Assembly (NCBI GenBank): GCA_024529925.1
Contig: JAFEUB010000716.1
Coordinates: 1,409,501 to 1,473,500 of the forward strand
Direction: 5' to 3'
Length of the DNA stretch: 64,000 nt
Source: Ophthalmolycus amberensis
Lineage: Eukaryota > Chordata > Actinopteri > Perciformes > Zoarcidae
How positions within the stretch are numbered: the first letter of the stretch is position 1; each line of letters begins with the position of its first letter. This document shows, piece after piece, positions 22,218 through 34,333 of this stretch. The position numbers and the translations under genes were made by a program. The notes beneath the pieces are model-generated. The model was not told the DNA's origin, ran no database searches, and was given only the letters and a program-made list of their open reading frames with translations.

Positions 22218-22943
22218 GTCAGGAGAAGTCTCTACAGGCGCCCGCGCCAGCGCGAGCACTCCTCCTCCAAGATCCGTTTGAGAGGAGAACTTTGGCGGAG
22301 ATTCTGCAGCCAAAGAGCTGATATCAGATCAGCCTGACCTCACAATCAGATAGCAGACTACATGCGAAGCTTCTACTAGCTGTACACCAGACAGGTTTGG
22401 CTAGCTGCATGACGTCATGCTAATCATTTATTTAGCTTTTTAAAACAACGGGGACGGATCCAGCACGGACAGTTACGGGAGTGAGGGATGAGGAGATAAG
22501 GAAATATGAGAACACCAGGACACACATGGAGAACTCTGTCGAGCTACATATTCGGCAAAGTGAACATCTTTTATTCTACATAGTTGTCTTCAGTCTCATC
22601 TGCTTAACTTGGTCATGGAGGCATCAACATGTAATAGAGATGTTAAATTAACAGTGAAAACTCATCATAGCTTAATTTAACATCAGTATTCATAATTACA
22701 CTTCATGTTTACTTCTCCTGATCTTTACCTCCTATAACAAGGTCCATAGGGGCAGCTCAATAAATAAACATGTTATATTATATTATATAAGTGTTATTTA
22801 CTGATTGTTTTCGTGTTGGAATACATGTTAAATATTTAACTGCCAAGTAATAATGCGTGTTTGATACTTACATTTTTTTTGCATTAAATCATACTGGGAT
22901 GTTTGCTGAAATTGATAAGATGGCCCTACCTAGAACATTTTCC

Positions 22944-22957
22944 ACCAGCCGCCACTG
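22944..22957 (-). repeat. hAT right terminal inverted repeat
   Basis: ACCAGCCGCCACTG, directly followed by the second GGGCTGAA duplication. Confidence 0.95.
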
Positions 22958-22965
22958 GGGCTGAA

Positions 22966-23689
22966 TATCGGTATTTAATCATTTTAAGGCATCTTGCAAA
23001 ATAACCCAGTACCATAGGTGCCAATAGCTAAATGATATAGAAAATATGATATAGAAAAACAGACTATTTGCATGGTTTTGCTCGTAAATAAATAAATCAC
23101 CGCAAACATTCTCGAAATTTAGATGACTTGTGATTTTCCCACTACCACAGCAGATACAACCCATACAGCCGAGATTTCTTCACAAGGCTCTTAACATGGA
23201 GATGACTGTGCCGGCGGCTAGAAGCTAACAGTGCTAACAACGGCAATAGAGGGTGGATGTTATGCTTCCTGGACAAGGCCGTCCGGGCCGGTGTTATCAG
23301 AGATAACTACTGTATGGGCACAGTGCAGAGCAGCAGCGCTTAGCTAGCCATTGGGGGACACACACAGTTAACCTCAAATGAAGTACTCCAGTGGTGCCCG
23401 TATCACTTACCTAAAATGGAAATGGAAAAAAATGCAGAAAAAATGCGGAATGCTCCAGCTGTCTTCAACCACGCTGTGTTGATGTCATGGTCCAGGAACA
23501 TTTAAAAGACTTGTTGCTTCTTGAGATGTAGGAGTTGTTTGAAAAGTATCTGCTTAATGTCGCTGCACTGTGTCAAACATAATGAAGTCTGTTTCTTTCT
23601 TATTTTGCTATAAAACAGCTGCAAGAAGTGCTCAAGCGATCAGCGGCTTTACAAATCAAGACTGAGTCTACAATTACAACCAAACTAGC
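22966..23689. other. Unassigned stretch between two mobile repeats
   Basis: The hAT inserted into sequence that continues TATCGGTATTTAATC. This, together with a GGCCGTCCGGGCCGG patch near 23278-23292, looks more like an old repeat than unique DNA. No termini could be fixed. Confidence 0.4.
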
Positions 23690-24165
23690 GGTTCTTTGAA
23701 AACCAAAGTATTGGACATGTTCAAATTTTGACCTGATGATGACGTTTGATGAAAAGTCAGGAGATCACCAAAGTTCACAAAGACCGTGGAATTAAGCGGT
23801 AATCCATCCAACAGTCGAGGCATTTCACTTTCCACCACAAATGTCAACCTGCTGCTGGGGCTAGAGGAAAACATAGGTGATGAACGAGACTCATCCTCTG
23901 GGGAACATGAATGTATGTGGCAAAATGTGTGCCAATTCATCATGCAAAATAGAAATATTTAACAAGATAGGTAATGTATTTGGTCTAACTAGATAAAAGA
24001 CCAGGCAATCTCCAAAGTCATATAGATTCATCCTCTGAAAACCATGAATGTCCAAACTAAATTATTGGATGCATTACTACTTTATTTTGAATGCATCCAA
24101 CAGTGTTGATATATTTCAGTTTGGACCAAAGTGGAGGACCAACAAACTAACAGATAGACTCACTT
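23690..24165 (+). repeat. Degenerate internally repetitive fish dispersed repeat
   Basis: The block repeats itself. TCATCCTCTGGGGAACATGA at 23891 recurs in degraded form at 24028, and AATCCATCCAACAGT at 23801 recurs as AATGCATCCAACAGT at 24090, with a later echo of the phrase ending in a TTTCA motif. The spacings fit a unit of roughly 140 bp. From memory, phrases such as GTCAGGAGATCACCAAAG and GGACCAAAGTGGAGGACC are widespread in percomorph fish genomes in long head-to-tail arrays. I cannot name the family with certainty. This copy is old and not coding. Confidence 0.7.
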
Positions 24166-24930
24166 ACCAACAGTGTGGCCAAAAAACAAACTTGGCTGCT
24201 CTTTAAAATTTGTTAAAATTCTGTTATTTCTTTATTACCAGATTATTAATCATGTGCTGATCGTGGTTGGCCGGTTCTGACCATCGTGGCAAAGCATGCA
24301 TGACTCGTTACTGCCATTATATTTGTTCCATTTTTGTTTTTTCTCCTTTGCTGGCATGTAGCTCTGAACATTCATAATTAGTGTGGAGTTCATCCCCTGG
24401 AGACATGGTGTAGGTGTTAAACTGGGTGGGCAGTGTGCATGAACTTTGACCTATATCTTACTTTCACACTTTTCACAGATCACCACAAGGCTGTGTGTCG
24501 TTGAATGGGTTGTCACTCTTGTTATCTGCACTGTGTAACATTTAAGTGGTATGTAGGTGGCAAGCCCTGCTTCTACCATGTATACAGTGTAGATTTGCTA
24601 TGGTGCACCCCTCTAGTGTAAGCATTGATCGACCTACCTCCCTGCACACTCGATGCAGCATGATCCCTCCAGCAACTAGCCAGTAATTGATCCTATAGTA
24701 CTGTTGTGGATTCCCATGGCACACAGACTCCACATGTACGTATAAAGTGTGAGTGTGTGGTTCTTCTACATCTTCCTTTGGCTGGGCTCCTAGCAGCATG
24801 TCCCACCATGCTAACCTCTCCATTGCATTCAGAATGTGTCCAAAGGCCATAGTGATGGGCAGAGCGTACGCCTGTACTTACATGCATCTGTTTTCACCCG
24901 TGTCTCTCTTTTTGCACCTCGCTCTGCTCT
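24166..24930. other. Unassigned non-coding stretch
   Basis: No gene, terminus or simple repeat of note. ORFs of up to 102 codons on the minus strand lack motifs. Confidence 0.45.
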
Positions 24931-25260
24931 TATTTATTTTTTTCTATACGGTCCGCAGCACTTATCTGACGCCTGATGAAACCTCTCTCATGTCGGCCAG
25001 GTTTCATTCAGACTGCGGCGCGGGTTCGCCTGGTGATCAAATAGCCCTGTGATTTCATGTAGATGAAAGTAAATCACAGCTCCTCAAAGTTGTTTCAATG
25101 CTCCGCCACGCTCGATTGTCTAGCCATTTTGAGCGACTCGCTCACCATAAAAGAGCCCATTTCACTTCCATCCAATTTGAGACAGACAGAGAAAAGAGGG
25201 GTGTGCCAAGCGAAAGCCTCAGTCTTGCTTTTGGTGGAAGATTAGCAGCTGCCAGGAAGC
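24931..25260. promoter_or_regulatory. Candidate conserved non-coding element
   Basis: Repeat-free mixed sequence with retained CpGs (GACTGCGGCGCGGGTTCGCC, CGCCACGCTCGATTG), CCTGGTGATCAAATAGCCC and CTGTGATTTCATG. Style-based inference. Confidence 0.38.
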
Positions 25261-25283
25261 TTTCAGATCCTCCAAATAAATAA

Positions 25284-25406
25284 AACACACACACACACTA
25301 CATATCTACATGCATGGCCAAATCCACACACTTGCAAGTGAACACGTACATACGCACAGTCCCACAATCAGATAGTCATGCACACACACACACACACACA
25401 CACACA
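25284..25406. repeat. Two (CA)n runs
   Basis: Short CA run at 25284-25298 and a longer perfect one at 25381-25406. Confidence 0.93.
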
Positions 25407-25706
25407 GAAACTTCAATCAGAGCCTCGTCAGAGCAGTTGCAGTTCCTTTCAGCCTCTGTAGCATGTGTATCTGCAATTCAAAGAGCTGTGGGTTTTGCTT
25501 CTGCCAAATTACAAGCTCCATTTGCCAGCCTAATTAACGGTTCATAGCATTCAGTGAAATGTATTGCCGCAGCACTGGCTCATGCCAAACCAAACAGGAT
25601 AGACCTCACAGATAACCGTAAACTTGGCTATGGAACCTGACACCTTGAAAAAACAAACTTGCTACAGGGAGTCTGTTTATGTACTCCTCTGTCTGTCCCT
25701 CCCTCC
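25407..25706. other. Unassigned non-coding stretch
   Basis: Mixed sequence. 25500-25560 (CAAATTACAAGCTCC, GCCTAATTAACGGTTC) could be a small CNE. No gene. Confidence 0.4.
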
Positions 25707-25728
25707 CTCTCTCTCTCTCTCTCTCTCT
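25707..25728. repeat. (CT)n microsatellite
   Basis: Eleven CT units following a CCCT run. Confidence 0.93.
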
Positions 25729-27285
25729 GCCTCTTCTCGCTCCACTGTCTCGGCTGACAGTTACTTGACTGTTTCACTTCACGGTCTCCGTGGCGATGGT
25801 TGTTAAGAGGAAAAAAACCCAGGCTCACAACCTATTCCTTTTGACCGCAATTCATTGTATGTTTGTCAGCAGGTGTCCTTGTGGTCAATACTGTTTAGAA
25901 GCATGTGAATGTGAATTCAGAGGAGAGGACACAACAGGACAAGACAAGGCATGAATTTAGACCCAACTCACAGAAATCCCCCACACAATCTCCCTGCTTT
26001 CTTGGAAAACTAAATCCAGTGGAACATAAACAGCTTGAATATAAACGGTCACACCTCCAGAGTAAAGTCGGCCTTTCACACTGTGACATAAGTAAAAGAG
26101 TTTGATACACTGAAAAGAGGGGAGGCTTAAAGTCTGCCATTAGTAATCTGCTAATGTCTGACACACATAACTGTACCCATAAAAATGTGCCATGTCTATT
26201 CGAGGAGTGAAAACCCCTCTGCCCAGCAACTGAGGTTCCAATCCAGGGAGCACCAATTGCTTCCTCCTGCCTTGGCTGTTGCGACAGAGGTGCTGAAAGG
26301 TGTCCAAAGGGGACCTTTAGTGATGTCGCTGGAGCGTTCTGTCAAAGTCTTGCATCACCCGGGTATGACATTGTGTGGCCAGCCTGCCGTTGTCCTTGTT
26401 GGGCCTTTTTTTGTTTTGTTTCGGACTGAAGAACAGACAGCAAAACAAATCATCTGGAGAAATGTTCAGCCTGTTGACCTGTGATACGGTCTCAAGATAA
26501 GCGTATTATTAAAACCTCAAAGTTGTGACAATTTTGTTTGTTTACGTAAGTAATATATCACAATGTGTGGCTGCAGAAAGCAGGGCCTGCTTTTCTAATC
26601 CATCAAGAAACGTGCGTGCTCCTATAGGGGGTTTGAGTATCTCATTTGATGGATAGCAAGCTAAGCTCATTCGTGACTAGGCCTTGGTGTTTCAATCCTA
26701 GAATACCTCTAAATTGTCTCCTTTCTATTACCTGTATTTGTTATCGGACCCTCACAGTGGCCGTCTAGTTCTTTTGGATTAATTCATTGATTTTTGTCCA
26801 ACATGTCTCAGATAGACCTTGGTACGGTGTGTGCAACATTTCTTCCTGTAAAGTCCTTTGTGTTTCAATTGAACAGAAATACTTATCTGTAGTTTCCTCA
26901 CAGGTACACGCTCATGTCTGCCCTCTCTGTTTCTCATACACACACACACACATGTGGTTTCAAGTTGCACATGGAAGAAAGAGAAAGAAATCTTCATGCT
27001 CCTAACTCTGTGTCTCCCAGGCAGCCGTCTAGTAGATTGCCTCAAAGTTGCACCACATGAGCAACCCTTCCCTCCAGATGTGACAACTACTTTAAGTCTA
27101 GAAAGAAAGCAACAGAACCGTACAGAAAGATTGACACGGAGAGCCCAAAATAATCGCGAAAAGAAAAATCCCTTTCATGTTTTTAGGCTAGTGTTGCAAG
27201 TCTTTGGCTCACTTCTCATGGGAATGGCTTTTTTTTGTAGGTAGAATCCGTGTATCAATCAAAGCAAGGACTAAATGAGACACAG
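25729..27285. other. Unassigned non-coding stretch
   Basis: No gene or mobile element identified. It holds a short CA run at 26938-26952. ORFs of 88-99 codons (for example 26185-26484) have no domain. Confidence 0.45.
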
Positions 27286-27960
27286 AGGGATGCAAACATA
27301 GCCGTGTAGCTAATTGATCGATAGCTTGTTCGAGGAATTAAACAGAGGAGGCTTGCTTCATTAGCACAAATGTTCTAAATCTCCAACTCTCCCTCCTTCC
27401 TGTGAATATCGCCGAAGGGCACTATCCCCCCCACCCCCCTAAAAAAAAAGCAATGGAGGAGAAAACATCCCGAGTGAAACAATCAAGGATTTAAAGTGAA
27501 TTTATACCGACCCTAACTGGCATGTTTTTCAAGCTGTGCAGAACTGAAATGTTTATGCTGATGCCGTTTTCAAAGAGGATTCCCCCTCTTTCCTCTTTCT
27601 TCACAACAACGCACGCTTTCAAAGACCAAAACCAAGTCTAAAATGGTCCCTGTAATACCCCCCATATCATTTACTTGGGCCACATACAAATAAGACTTTA
27701 CAGTAGCACTTGTCATATTCTCCTAAGAGGGTGGCCATTAGTAGAAAAGAAACTGGACCGGGTTTAACTTGTCAGGCGGCTTCAAAGAAGACTGTGTGGG
27801 CCTCTCGGAAGCCTCGCTGGCTGATGGAGAATTATTGATTGTGTGTTCAGATATCTCGAGGCGCTGGTGTATAACACTGGGGTTTAAATTCAGCCCTAAT
27901 GCTCAGCCCATGCATAATTTATGTCCGGTAGTTCCCATCAAAAGGTAGTAGCAATGCAAA
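27286..27960. promoter_or_regulatory. Candidate conserved non-coding region
   Basis: Two sub-blocks stand out. 27300-27370 has GCTAATTGATCGATAGC and GGAATTAAACAGAGG. 27770-27960 has GAGAATTATTGATTGTGTG, GGTTTAAATTCAGCCC and CCATGCATAATTTATG. A C/A homopolymer patch (27426-27449) separates them. Confidence 0.4.
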
Positions 27961-30900
27961 CTAAAGATGTCTCAAGAAGCTTTTTGTTGAAAGTTTTCAC
28001 ACATCAACAAGCTCAAAGCCCAGTATGATTTACAGCAATAGGTCAGAATGCACGAGAGGAAAAAAAAATAAAAGAGTACCAACTGAGTGGAGCAGCACTT
28101 GAATATTGGCGGAGGCTTTTGATCTTGCTGTGAAATATACACCATTATCTTTGATGCATGATTTAAGTTAAGGAATAACAACATCTGCAGTCTTCCCAAC
28201 GTATTAATGGAACATTATGAATGTCTATTAAATGTCCATTGCCTTTCTCATACATGTATAATGAGAGTGGTGCAAGTAACACAAACACAAGACTGGTGTT
28301 ATGCTATTTTGATGCTCCTTCGCTTTCCGTCTTGCATGTAGAACCAACATGCATTCGTTGAATAATGAAAGGACTATTCACATATTGATCTGTCTGTCTG
28401 TATTGACCAACACTGCTCCCGGCTATGCTTTCCCACATGGTAAAAGACATTTATTTAGATAGAGAGGCACATTTACTTGTAATTACTGAAAACAACTGAA
28501 AAATGAACATTGCTTAAAGGAATATCAAAATCATAAAGCCCTTCAGATGTCAGTGATCAGATGTCTTCTGATGCAAATCTGTAACTGTCCGTAAAATTGT
28601 TGCTCCTCCATATTAGAGATGTTGGAGGTGCTGACTCTGAGGAAATCTGCTTCTCACAAATTACCTCACCAAACTCTTCATTGCACAAATTATTCAGGAT
28701 AAAAGAGGAGTACTTTTGTATACAATTGGCTCAATACAAGGTCACTTTAATGATTAAATACATTGTGGTGTTTCTTGTCTTCTCGGTTATTCATGCTGAT
28801 GAAACAAGCCTACCAGCACTTCATCTAAAAGGAAAATACAATTTCACTAACAATATACAGGAAGACGTGTCCCAGTTTACAAGTGTTCCATCTACAACAG
28901 CATCTTACCTTATGGACAGGGAAACATTCCTGCCAGGATTATTTTTAGAATAAAGGGTATTTCAAAGCTTTCTCGCGCTTATTGTAATATACCTGCTGAC
29001 CTGCTCGTGACTTCCTATAAGGAGATGAGCAGCCTAGTTCTGGGCATTTCAGACTGGAACTGAAATACTCGTTCTTCCTCGTGATTTTAACATGAATTGT
29101 GCCTATAAATTAAATAGAGAAAAACAAACATCGTTTAAGGCCGGAGATACTAAAAATACAAATTGATCTGATCTCCAGCAATAATGCAGGATTCATTACA
29201 GGATTATAGGATTTTGAAAAATTACAAAAAACAAGAGGACTTGATTATTAATCTGATGAAGAATTTTGTCAGGTTAGCATTCGTAGATGTGAGCTTAACA
29301 ATTGAATGAATGCTCTAAATGGACTAAACTGTCTCTTTCAGGAGTGTGTTAAAATAACGCTATGCCTTTCTTAAAGTAGTTTAGTGTCTGAACAGCTTTG
29401 AGAGGTAAGTGAAACATATCTCTAGCTGGCAGAACTCTCTTCCTTGGCTGAATGGAGATATATGGCCTCTATAAAACAAAGAGAACATGCTCTTAAATAA
29501 TACCTAAAATATAGAATGGAGCATGATGGGTACACTTTGAACTTGCTCAGAAAGAAAGTAACAAGTGAATTTCTAAAAAGCTAACTTATTGTCTTAGCAT
29601 TATTAGCAAAGACCATAATAATACATTTTGTAATAAGTCAAGTTCAAACTGAATACAAAAGGCAACTGCACTCAAGACCTCAGTGTAATAGCAGATGCTT
29701 TTCATTTTCATTTCGTGGCTACAATAAAAACTCACACTCGCACAGTTTTATGTTATTCATACTGATCGTACGCTCTCAAAAGAGTCCAACATTGACAGGA
29801 TTAACAGATGTCGTAAGAGCTACAGGGCAAAAGAAAAATACAAAAAAGACCCATAAAGAATCTCTGATCTGTCCCATAACCAAGGCCATTAATCTGTCCA
29901 CTACCCAGGGAGGTTTTCCACTGTGAAAGAAGGCATTTATTACTATTGTCCATTAATCAGAGAATAAAGACAATAACAACTACAGACTCATCAGCATTCA
30001 TCCACCCTGCCATGCTGCGCAATGGAGCGTAGAACAAGTCTGTTTGTGCCTTTTAACAGCTCAGTCTCTATCTGTCTACATGTCTTTGGCTTTAGGAAAC
30101 ATTGTCCAGCTACAACTTTAAACTGCTTGTTTTTTAGAGATTGTGAAAGCTAGAGAGGGTGTTATTTGTATTTCATTTTTATCATCAGGATTCAAGGAAA
30201 AGGTCAGATACTACAGGGGTCCATTTTGAGTCCATTGTTGATAAGGTTATATGTCAATAACTTACCAGATATTTATCGCTGCTGATAATTTATTGTCTAT
30301 AAGGGTGATGTATGCTATTTGTGTCCATGTGTGATTCTCAACTTTCCTTTAAAAAAAATAAAAATAAAAATTAAAAAAAAGAACAGAAAGGTTCCACGCA
30401 GTACGTTTTTATTTGGATGAATTCTGATTCATTGAAAGTCGTTGACTGAGAAGTAAAACCGTTGATAAAATCAATTACTAGCTGGACACAGACATGTAAG
30501 TCTCTTGAGACTGAAGACAAACTGTTTTAAAGACCTGAAACAAAAGGCCCGATTGTTACCGTGACAAATATATTTTAGTATAATATAAAAGTATAATCTT
30601 TTAGAGTGTTTGGTGGAATGTGTAGACAGGACATTAGTTTTAATAAAACTAATAATACAAAAAAACTAGTATTAAAATTCCCTCGCAGAAATTTTACCGT
30701 AATCAATTATCATTAAATGTATATCAAATTGAAATGCTACATGTTACATGTAATGATATTGTCAACTTTACATTTTCCTATGCTTTTTGCCTGTAGCTGT
30801 TACTTTGTAATGCTTAGTCTTGTGTTAACCAGCGCTTTAGAGTTTTTTGTTTAACGTTTGTCTCGTCTATCTCCATTTTTTTCCACATTTAACATCAACC

Positions 30901-31080
30901 TGTCCGAGGGACAGCAAATGAAAATGGACCGTTTGGCAAAATCTGGTACATTTACATCACATACATGTCAATTAATCTGCATGGACCCTGAATAAATTGA
31001 GAATAATGCATTCATTAACTGTAAATGTGGCTGCTGTATTTCTCTATGCACTACAACAGCTGTTGTGCAAAGCATCTTGA
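27961..31080. other. Long AT-rich unassigned stretch
   Basis: About 3 kb without gene, terminus or strong CNE signal. An A/T-rich low-complexity patch lies at 30351-30381. A 118-codon ORF (28597-28953) contains an internal ATG at 28750 followed by MIKYIVVFLVFSVIHA, which looks like a signal peptide. No splice or promoter context supports it and I do not recognise the protein. Confidence 0.45.
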
Positions 31081-31330
31081 TATTTGAGTTATCGCTCTCG
31101 AACAGCACTTGTCACCTTTGATCAGCCTTGTTGAACACAGTCCTCCACATTCATTAGTAGATGCCACTGGACATTTGAGTGCACATATTTTCGCTGAGAT
31201 GTACACTGCACTTTCCACTCAATCATATCATGAGGCATATTGGAGGGGGCTGTGGGGCATCACACAACACGGCCGCATGCAGCTCAGCTCATACAATAAC
31301 AGGTTGTTGAACGAGGCAAGAAACTTTTTT
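31081..31330. promoter_or_regulatory. Weak candidate conserved non-coding element
   Basis: Mixed repeat-free block with CCACATTCATTAGTAG and CAATCATATCATGAGGC. Low confidence. Confidence 0.25.
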
Positions 31331-31338
31331 TTTTTTTT
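31325..31338. repeat. Poly-T tract, 14 bases
   Basis: The longest A/T homopolymer I noticed in the window. Notably shorter than many of the G/C runs. Confidence 0.9.
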
Positions 31339-31720
31339 GGTTGCTTTTTGCTTTATTTATACGGCACTGCTCATTATGCCCTCATGTGTGTCTGGCACAG
31401 CGGGAAGCTGACAGTGCCCCTCCTCATTACTGGCAGGCGAGCACCTGAGAAATGAGATGCATCCTGACACCCAGGGATGACTCTCACCTCCATTAACACC
31501 AGCAGGGGGTCGCCATGATCTGATTACAGAAAGGAATGAATAAGGAACGGAAATGTAGGGAAACGAGAGGGGAGGGACGGGAGAAAGGGCAGAGGAATGG
31601 ACGTAGCTGATGCGGCAGAGAAGAGAGAGAGGACAGGAAAGGGGGAGAGTAAAGCAGAGAGATGATGAGGGGGGGGCTGGTCATCGGTACTGGGGGGGAT
31701 TGATGACAGCAGCACTTGTC
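31339..31720. other. Unassigned stretch with purine-rich patch
   Basis: 31550-31695 is purine-biased (GGGAAACGAGAGGGGAGGGA, GGGGGGGCTGG). ORFs here are low-complexity Ser/Pro/Leu artefacts. Confidence 0.5.
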
Positions 31721-32150
31721 TGGAGTGCATAAGCCAGCCGTGGGCCTAAATGATGGAGGTCATTGGCACACAGATCTGTAAGGGCGTCTGGCTGTGATCA
31801 ATACCACCTGATGAGGTGTCTGAGTTGCCTCTGATGTGCATCAAAATGGAATATGTTTTTCCTCCCTATTTAATCGATGGGAAGAGTGTGAAACTAATTG
31901 GGCAAAATTGCAGGGGCATTTATTGATTAATCAAGCAGAAAACGAGGGGAGCATATCAGGAGCCAGCGCCTCGACATGCGAGGGCAACGACATGGTGTTT
32001 TGATAGGTGAAATGAATCGATACCTTGGAATCATTGGCTGGCGCATAAAAGTTGGAGGCGCATGAAATATTTAAAGGCGCCGTGGCAACAGCACCTGCAG
32101 ATCCACAGAAAGCTGAATAAAAGCAGACTGGCATCAATTTTGAATGCCAG
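31721..32150. promoter_or_regulatory. Candidate conserved non-coding element with spaced GGCGC motifs
   Basis: Repeat-free block with GTGATCAATACCACC, GAAACTAATTGGGC, TTATTGATTAATCAAGC and GAATCGATACC. GGCGC then occurs at 32040, 32057 and 32076 within GGCGCATAAAA, GGCGCATGAAA and AAAGGCGCC contexts. The CpGs are retained. Reads as a dense regulatory element. The 167-codon ORF starting at 32062 shows no domain. Confidence 0.42.
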
Positions 32151-33620
32151 CCAGTCACATATACTGGAAAGCACTCCTGTGGACGATTCTACCCTTTCGT
32201 TATCTTGGACGTTATCTTCCTTTTCCCATTCTTCTCATGTATACAACATTTTCAAGATACAGTCAATGTGGTGTGCCTCAGTGCGGAGCGTGCCTTATAC
32301 ATCTCTGTATCGTTTCGCCACCATTCCAAAATCTCACAGTGCAGGCCCTGTTTTGCATTGTGGGAATGTGTTTGTGAATGGCTTTTCACAGTGGGGTCCT
32401 TTGAAGGACAGGAATTGTGAGTCTATAATCTCTCGTATCTGTAGCGTTGAACCCCGAGGGAGAGTTGGATCAGGCCACTTGATTCAGTCTTTTAGTTCCA
32501 CTGCGGTGCACTATACCATATGCCAGTACAAAATCCATCTCCCTTGTCAAAGAAGATGGAAATAACATTGGTGGGGAGGAGGGGCCGGCAGTGCTGCCGC
32601 TACCACCAGTCCACTGATGTGTTCCACATCAGAAAGCATTCATATTTTTCTGCCCTCTGAGCACATTTGTGGTGCGATGTAAAAAATATGGCAACGAAAG
32701 GGAACCACAAGCCATCCTTACCTCACCTATTCACTTTACAGAGAATAGATAGAAGATGAGAAACACTCGTCTACATTGGGAAGAGACAGAAAATACAGGA
32801 AACAGCTCGAGACAAGGAAAGGATAATCTGGAATGGGGCTGGATGCTTTTTTGGGGGGAAATGAGATGGAAAGAAAACAGAAACCATGATGAAATGTATA
32901 GCAAGCGCAATCAGCCAATGTATGATGGCGAGGAAGGAGAGAGGAAGAGAGCGATGGATGTATAGAAGGGGAGAAAAGGGAAAATCAGTGATGCCTACTG
33001 AGGTCACTGAAGTGTCAGGAAGGAAGAACACTTTGTGACTTGCACACACAATCTACTTAAGGAGAAGTTAACGGTCTGGAGGCTACTGGGAGGCTGTTGA
33101 TAAGTGTCTGGATCATGCAATGACCTCTTAGTGGTCTCACAGTGCTGTTGATTGCCGGCTGCAGTCAGCGGGGAGGCTGGTGGTCTGGCTTTCACAGCTT
33201 CTGGGCTCTGAATGTCTGTCAGTGGAGAGACTCAAGGCCATATTATTCTGAGTGGAAGTCCATTGGGTCTTGTTGTTTTGACCCACTACAGTCCTGTTTA
33301 CATACTAATGAGAGATTTACTTTCAACACAGCACAGGGGCTCAACAGCATTAATGTTTTTCTTCACTTGCCCAGGAGTTGGTCTGCACAGTACAGTACAG
33401 CAATCCATAAATACACAGCAACTGAAACACGGGTTGCATACCGTGAATCTCAAATGATCAACACTGGAACATGTTTATGGGTGAACAGGGTAAAGTTGAG
33501 GCAAATCAATAGACTTTTAGTGCTTGTTAAGAGTTTAGCTGGTGAGCTAGAAGGAGCTGTCATGCAGTGCTTATGTCCAAAATCAATACTTCCGGCTCAT
33601 TTTGATCCGTGAACTTTGAG
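32151..33620. other. Unassigned non-coding stretch
   Basis: The longest ORFs in the window by a small margin (32062-32565, 33142-33612) pass through here. They lack domains, alternative frames are also open, and no consistent splice structure is visible. I see no supportable gene. Confidence 0.45.
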
Positions 33621-34333
33621 AATTGTCATGGATATTATAAAACACTATCACATTTAAAAGCACTTCTGCGTCATTTTCCAGTGTTTTTGGTTCTTGGCCA
33701 AGTACGCAAAATGTCCGATACTAGCCTGAGGTGTGTGGTCAGGTTACATTCCGGAGTCAAATATGGAGAAAAGTAATGCAGGTTAGTGCTATGGCCAGTT
33801 GCATTAATCATTGTTCGGCACCTGGAACCAAAACTACTGCAACTTTTGGCCGCACCTGTCCCTCTTCTTCGTGCAGCTGTTCATCTGTGGCTGTAACAGA
33901 CCCTCTGTGACTCTGACAGAGCCCAGTATCCCCATACCCCCATATATTTATTCCATATAGCAACATTTAAAAAAACATGTTTCTCTCTTAATCAGGACAT
34001 CGTCGTCATATACGAGAGCGCTATACAAGAAGGCTGCCATCCTTATGGAAACTTACGCAACTGACTTGAAATCATTAATCCTACCAACCTTTCACCAATC
34101 TTGTTCATCGGCAATACACTTTAGACAGGCAAGTACTAGCCAATCAGAGGCAGAGTAGGGCATGTCTTCCCGGTAAAAAAGAAAATCAATCACACTACCC
34201 TGAATAACAGGCAACTGTCAATGGCTGGGAAAGAGGTAATCTGGCATGAAGATGAAGGGGCAATTCTACATTTCCATTGGTTAAGCTACCATGTGCCAAT
34301 GGTGTCAAGTGTGACTCAGGTTGCCGACCGCTG
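33621..34333 (-). mobile_element. Possible hAT relic, one terminus visible
   Basis: The sequence ends GGTTGCCGACCGCTG (34319-34333). In reverse complement this is CAGCGGTCGGCAACC, the form of terminus common to several vertebrate hAT (Charlie-like) families. The following eight bases, CATTAGAC, would be the target duplication, but I found no matching left copy or left terminus, so the left boundary given here is arbitrary. No transposase remnant recognised. Confidence 0.35.

Larger units (their letters stand above)
21786..22965. mobile_element. hAT-superfamily DNA transposon, non-autonomous
   Basis: The element is 21794-22957 (1164 bp). Its ends are a perfect 14-bp inverted repeat, CAGTGGCGGCTGGT at 21794-21807 and its complement at 22944-22957. 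It is flanked by the 8-bp direct repeat GGGCTGAA at 21786-21793 and 22958-22965. An 8-bp duplication and CAGTG-type termini are the hAT signature. No reading frame encodes a recognisable hAT transposase, so the copy is a deletion derivative or MITE-like. A long internal palindrome and a TATAAA at 22125-22130 may be leftovers of a transposase promoter. The perfect duplication and termini suggest a fairly recent insertion. Confidence 0.92.

Noticed and set aside
32062..32565. 167-codon plus-strand ORF, the longest in the window
   Set aside because: No recognisable domain. Two other frames are also open over the same interval, and it begins inside a candidate regulatory element.
33740..33930. 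Cys-containing stretch considered as a THAP-type or P-element-like remnant
   Set aside because: The Cys/His spacing does not fit and the frame is broken. No terminal repeats support it.
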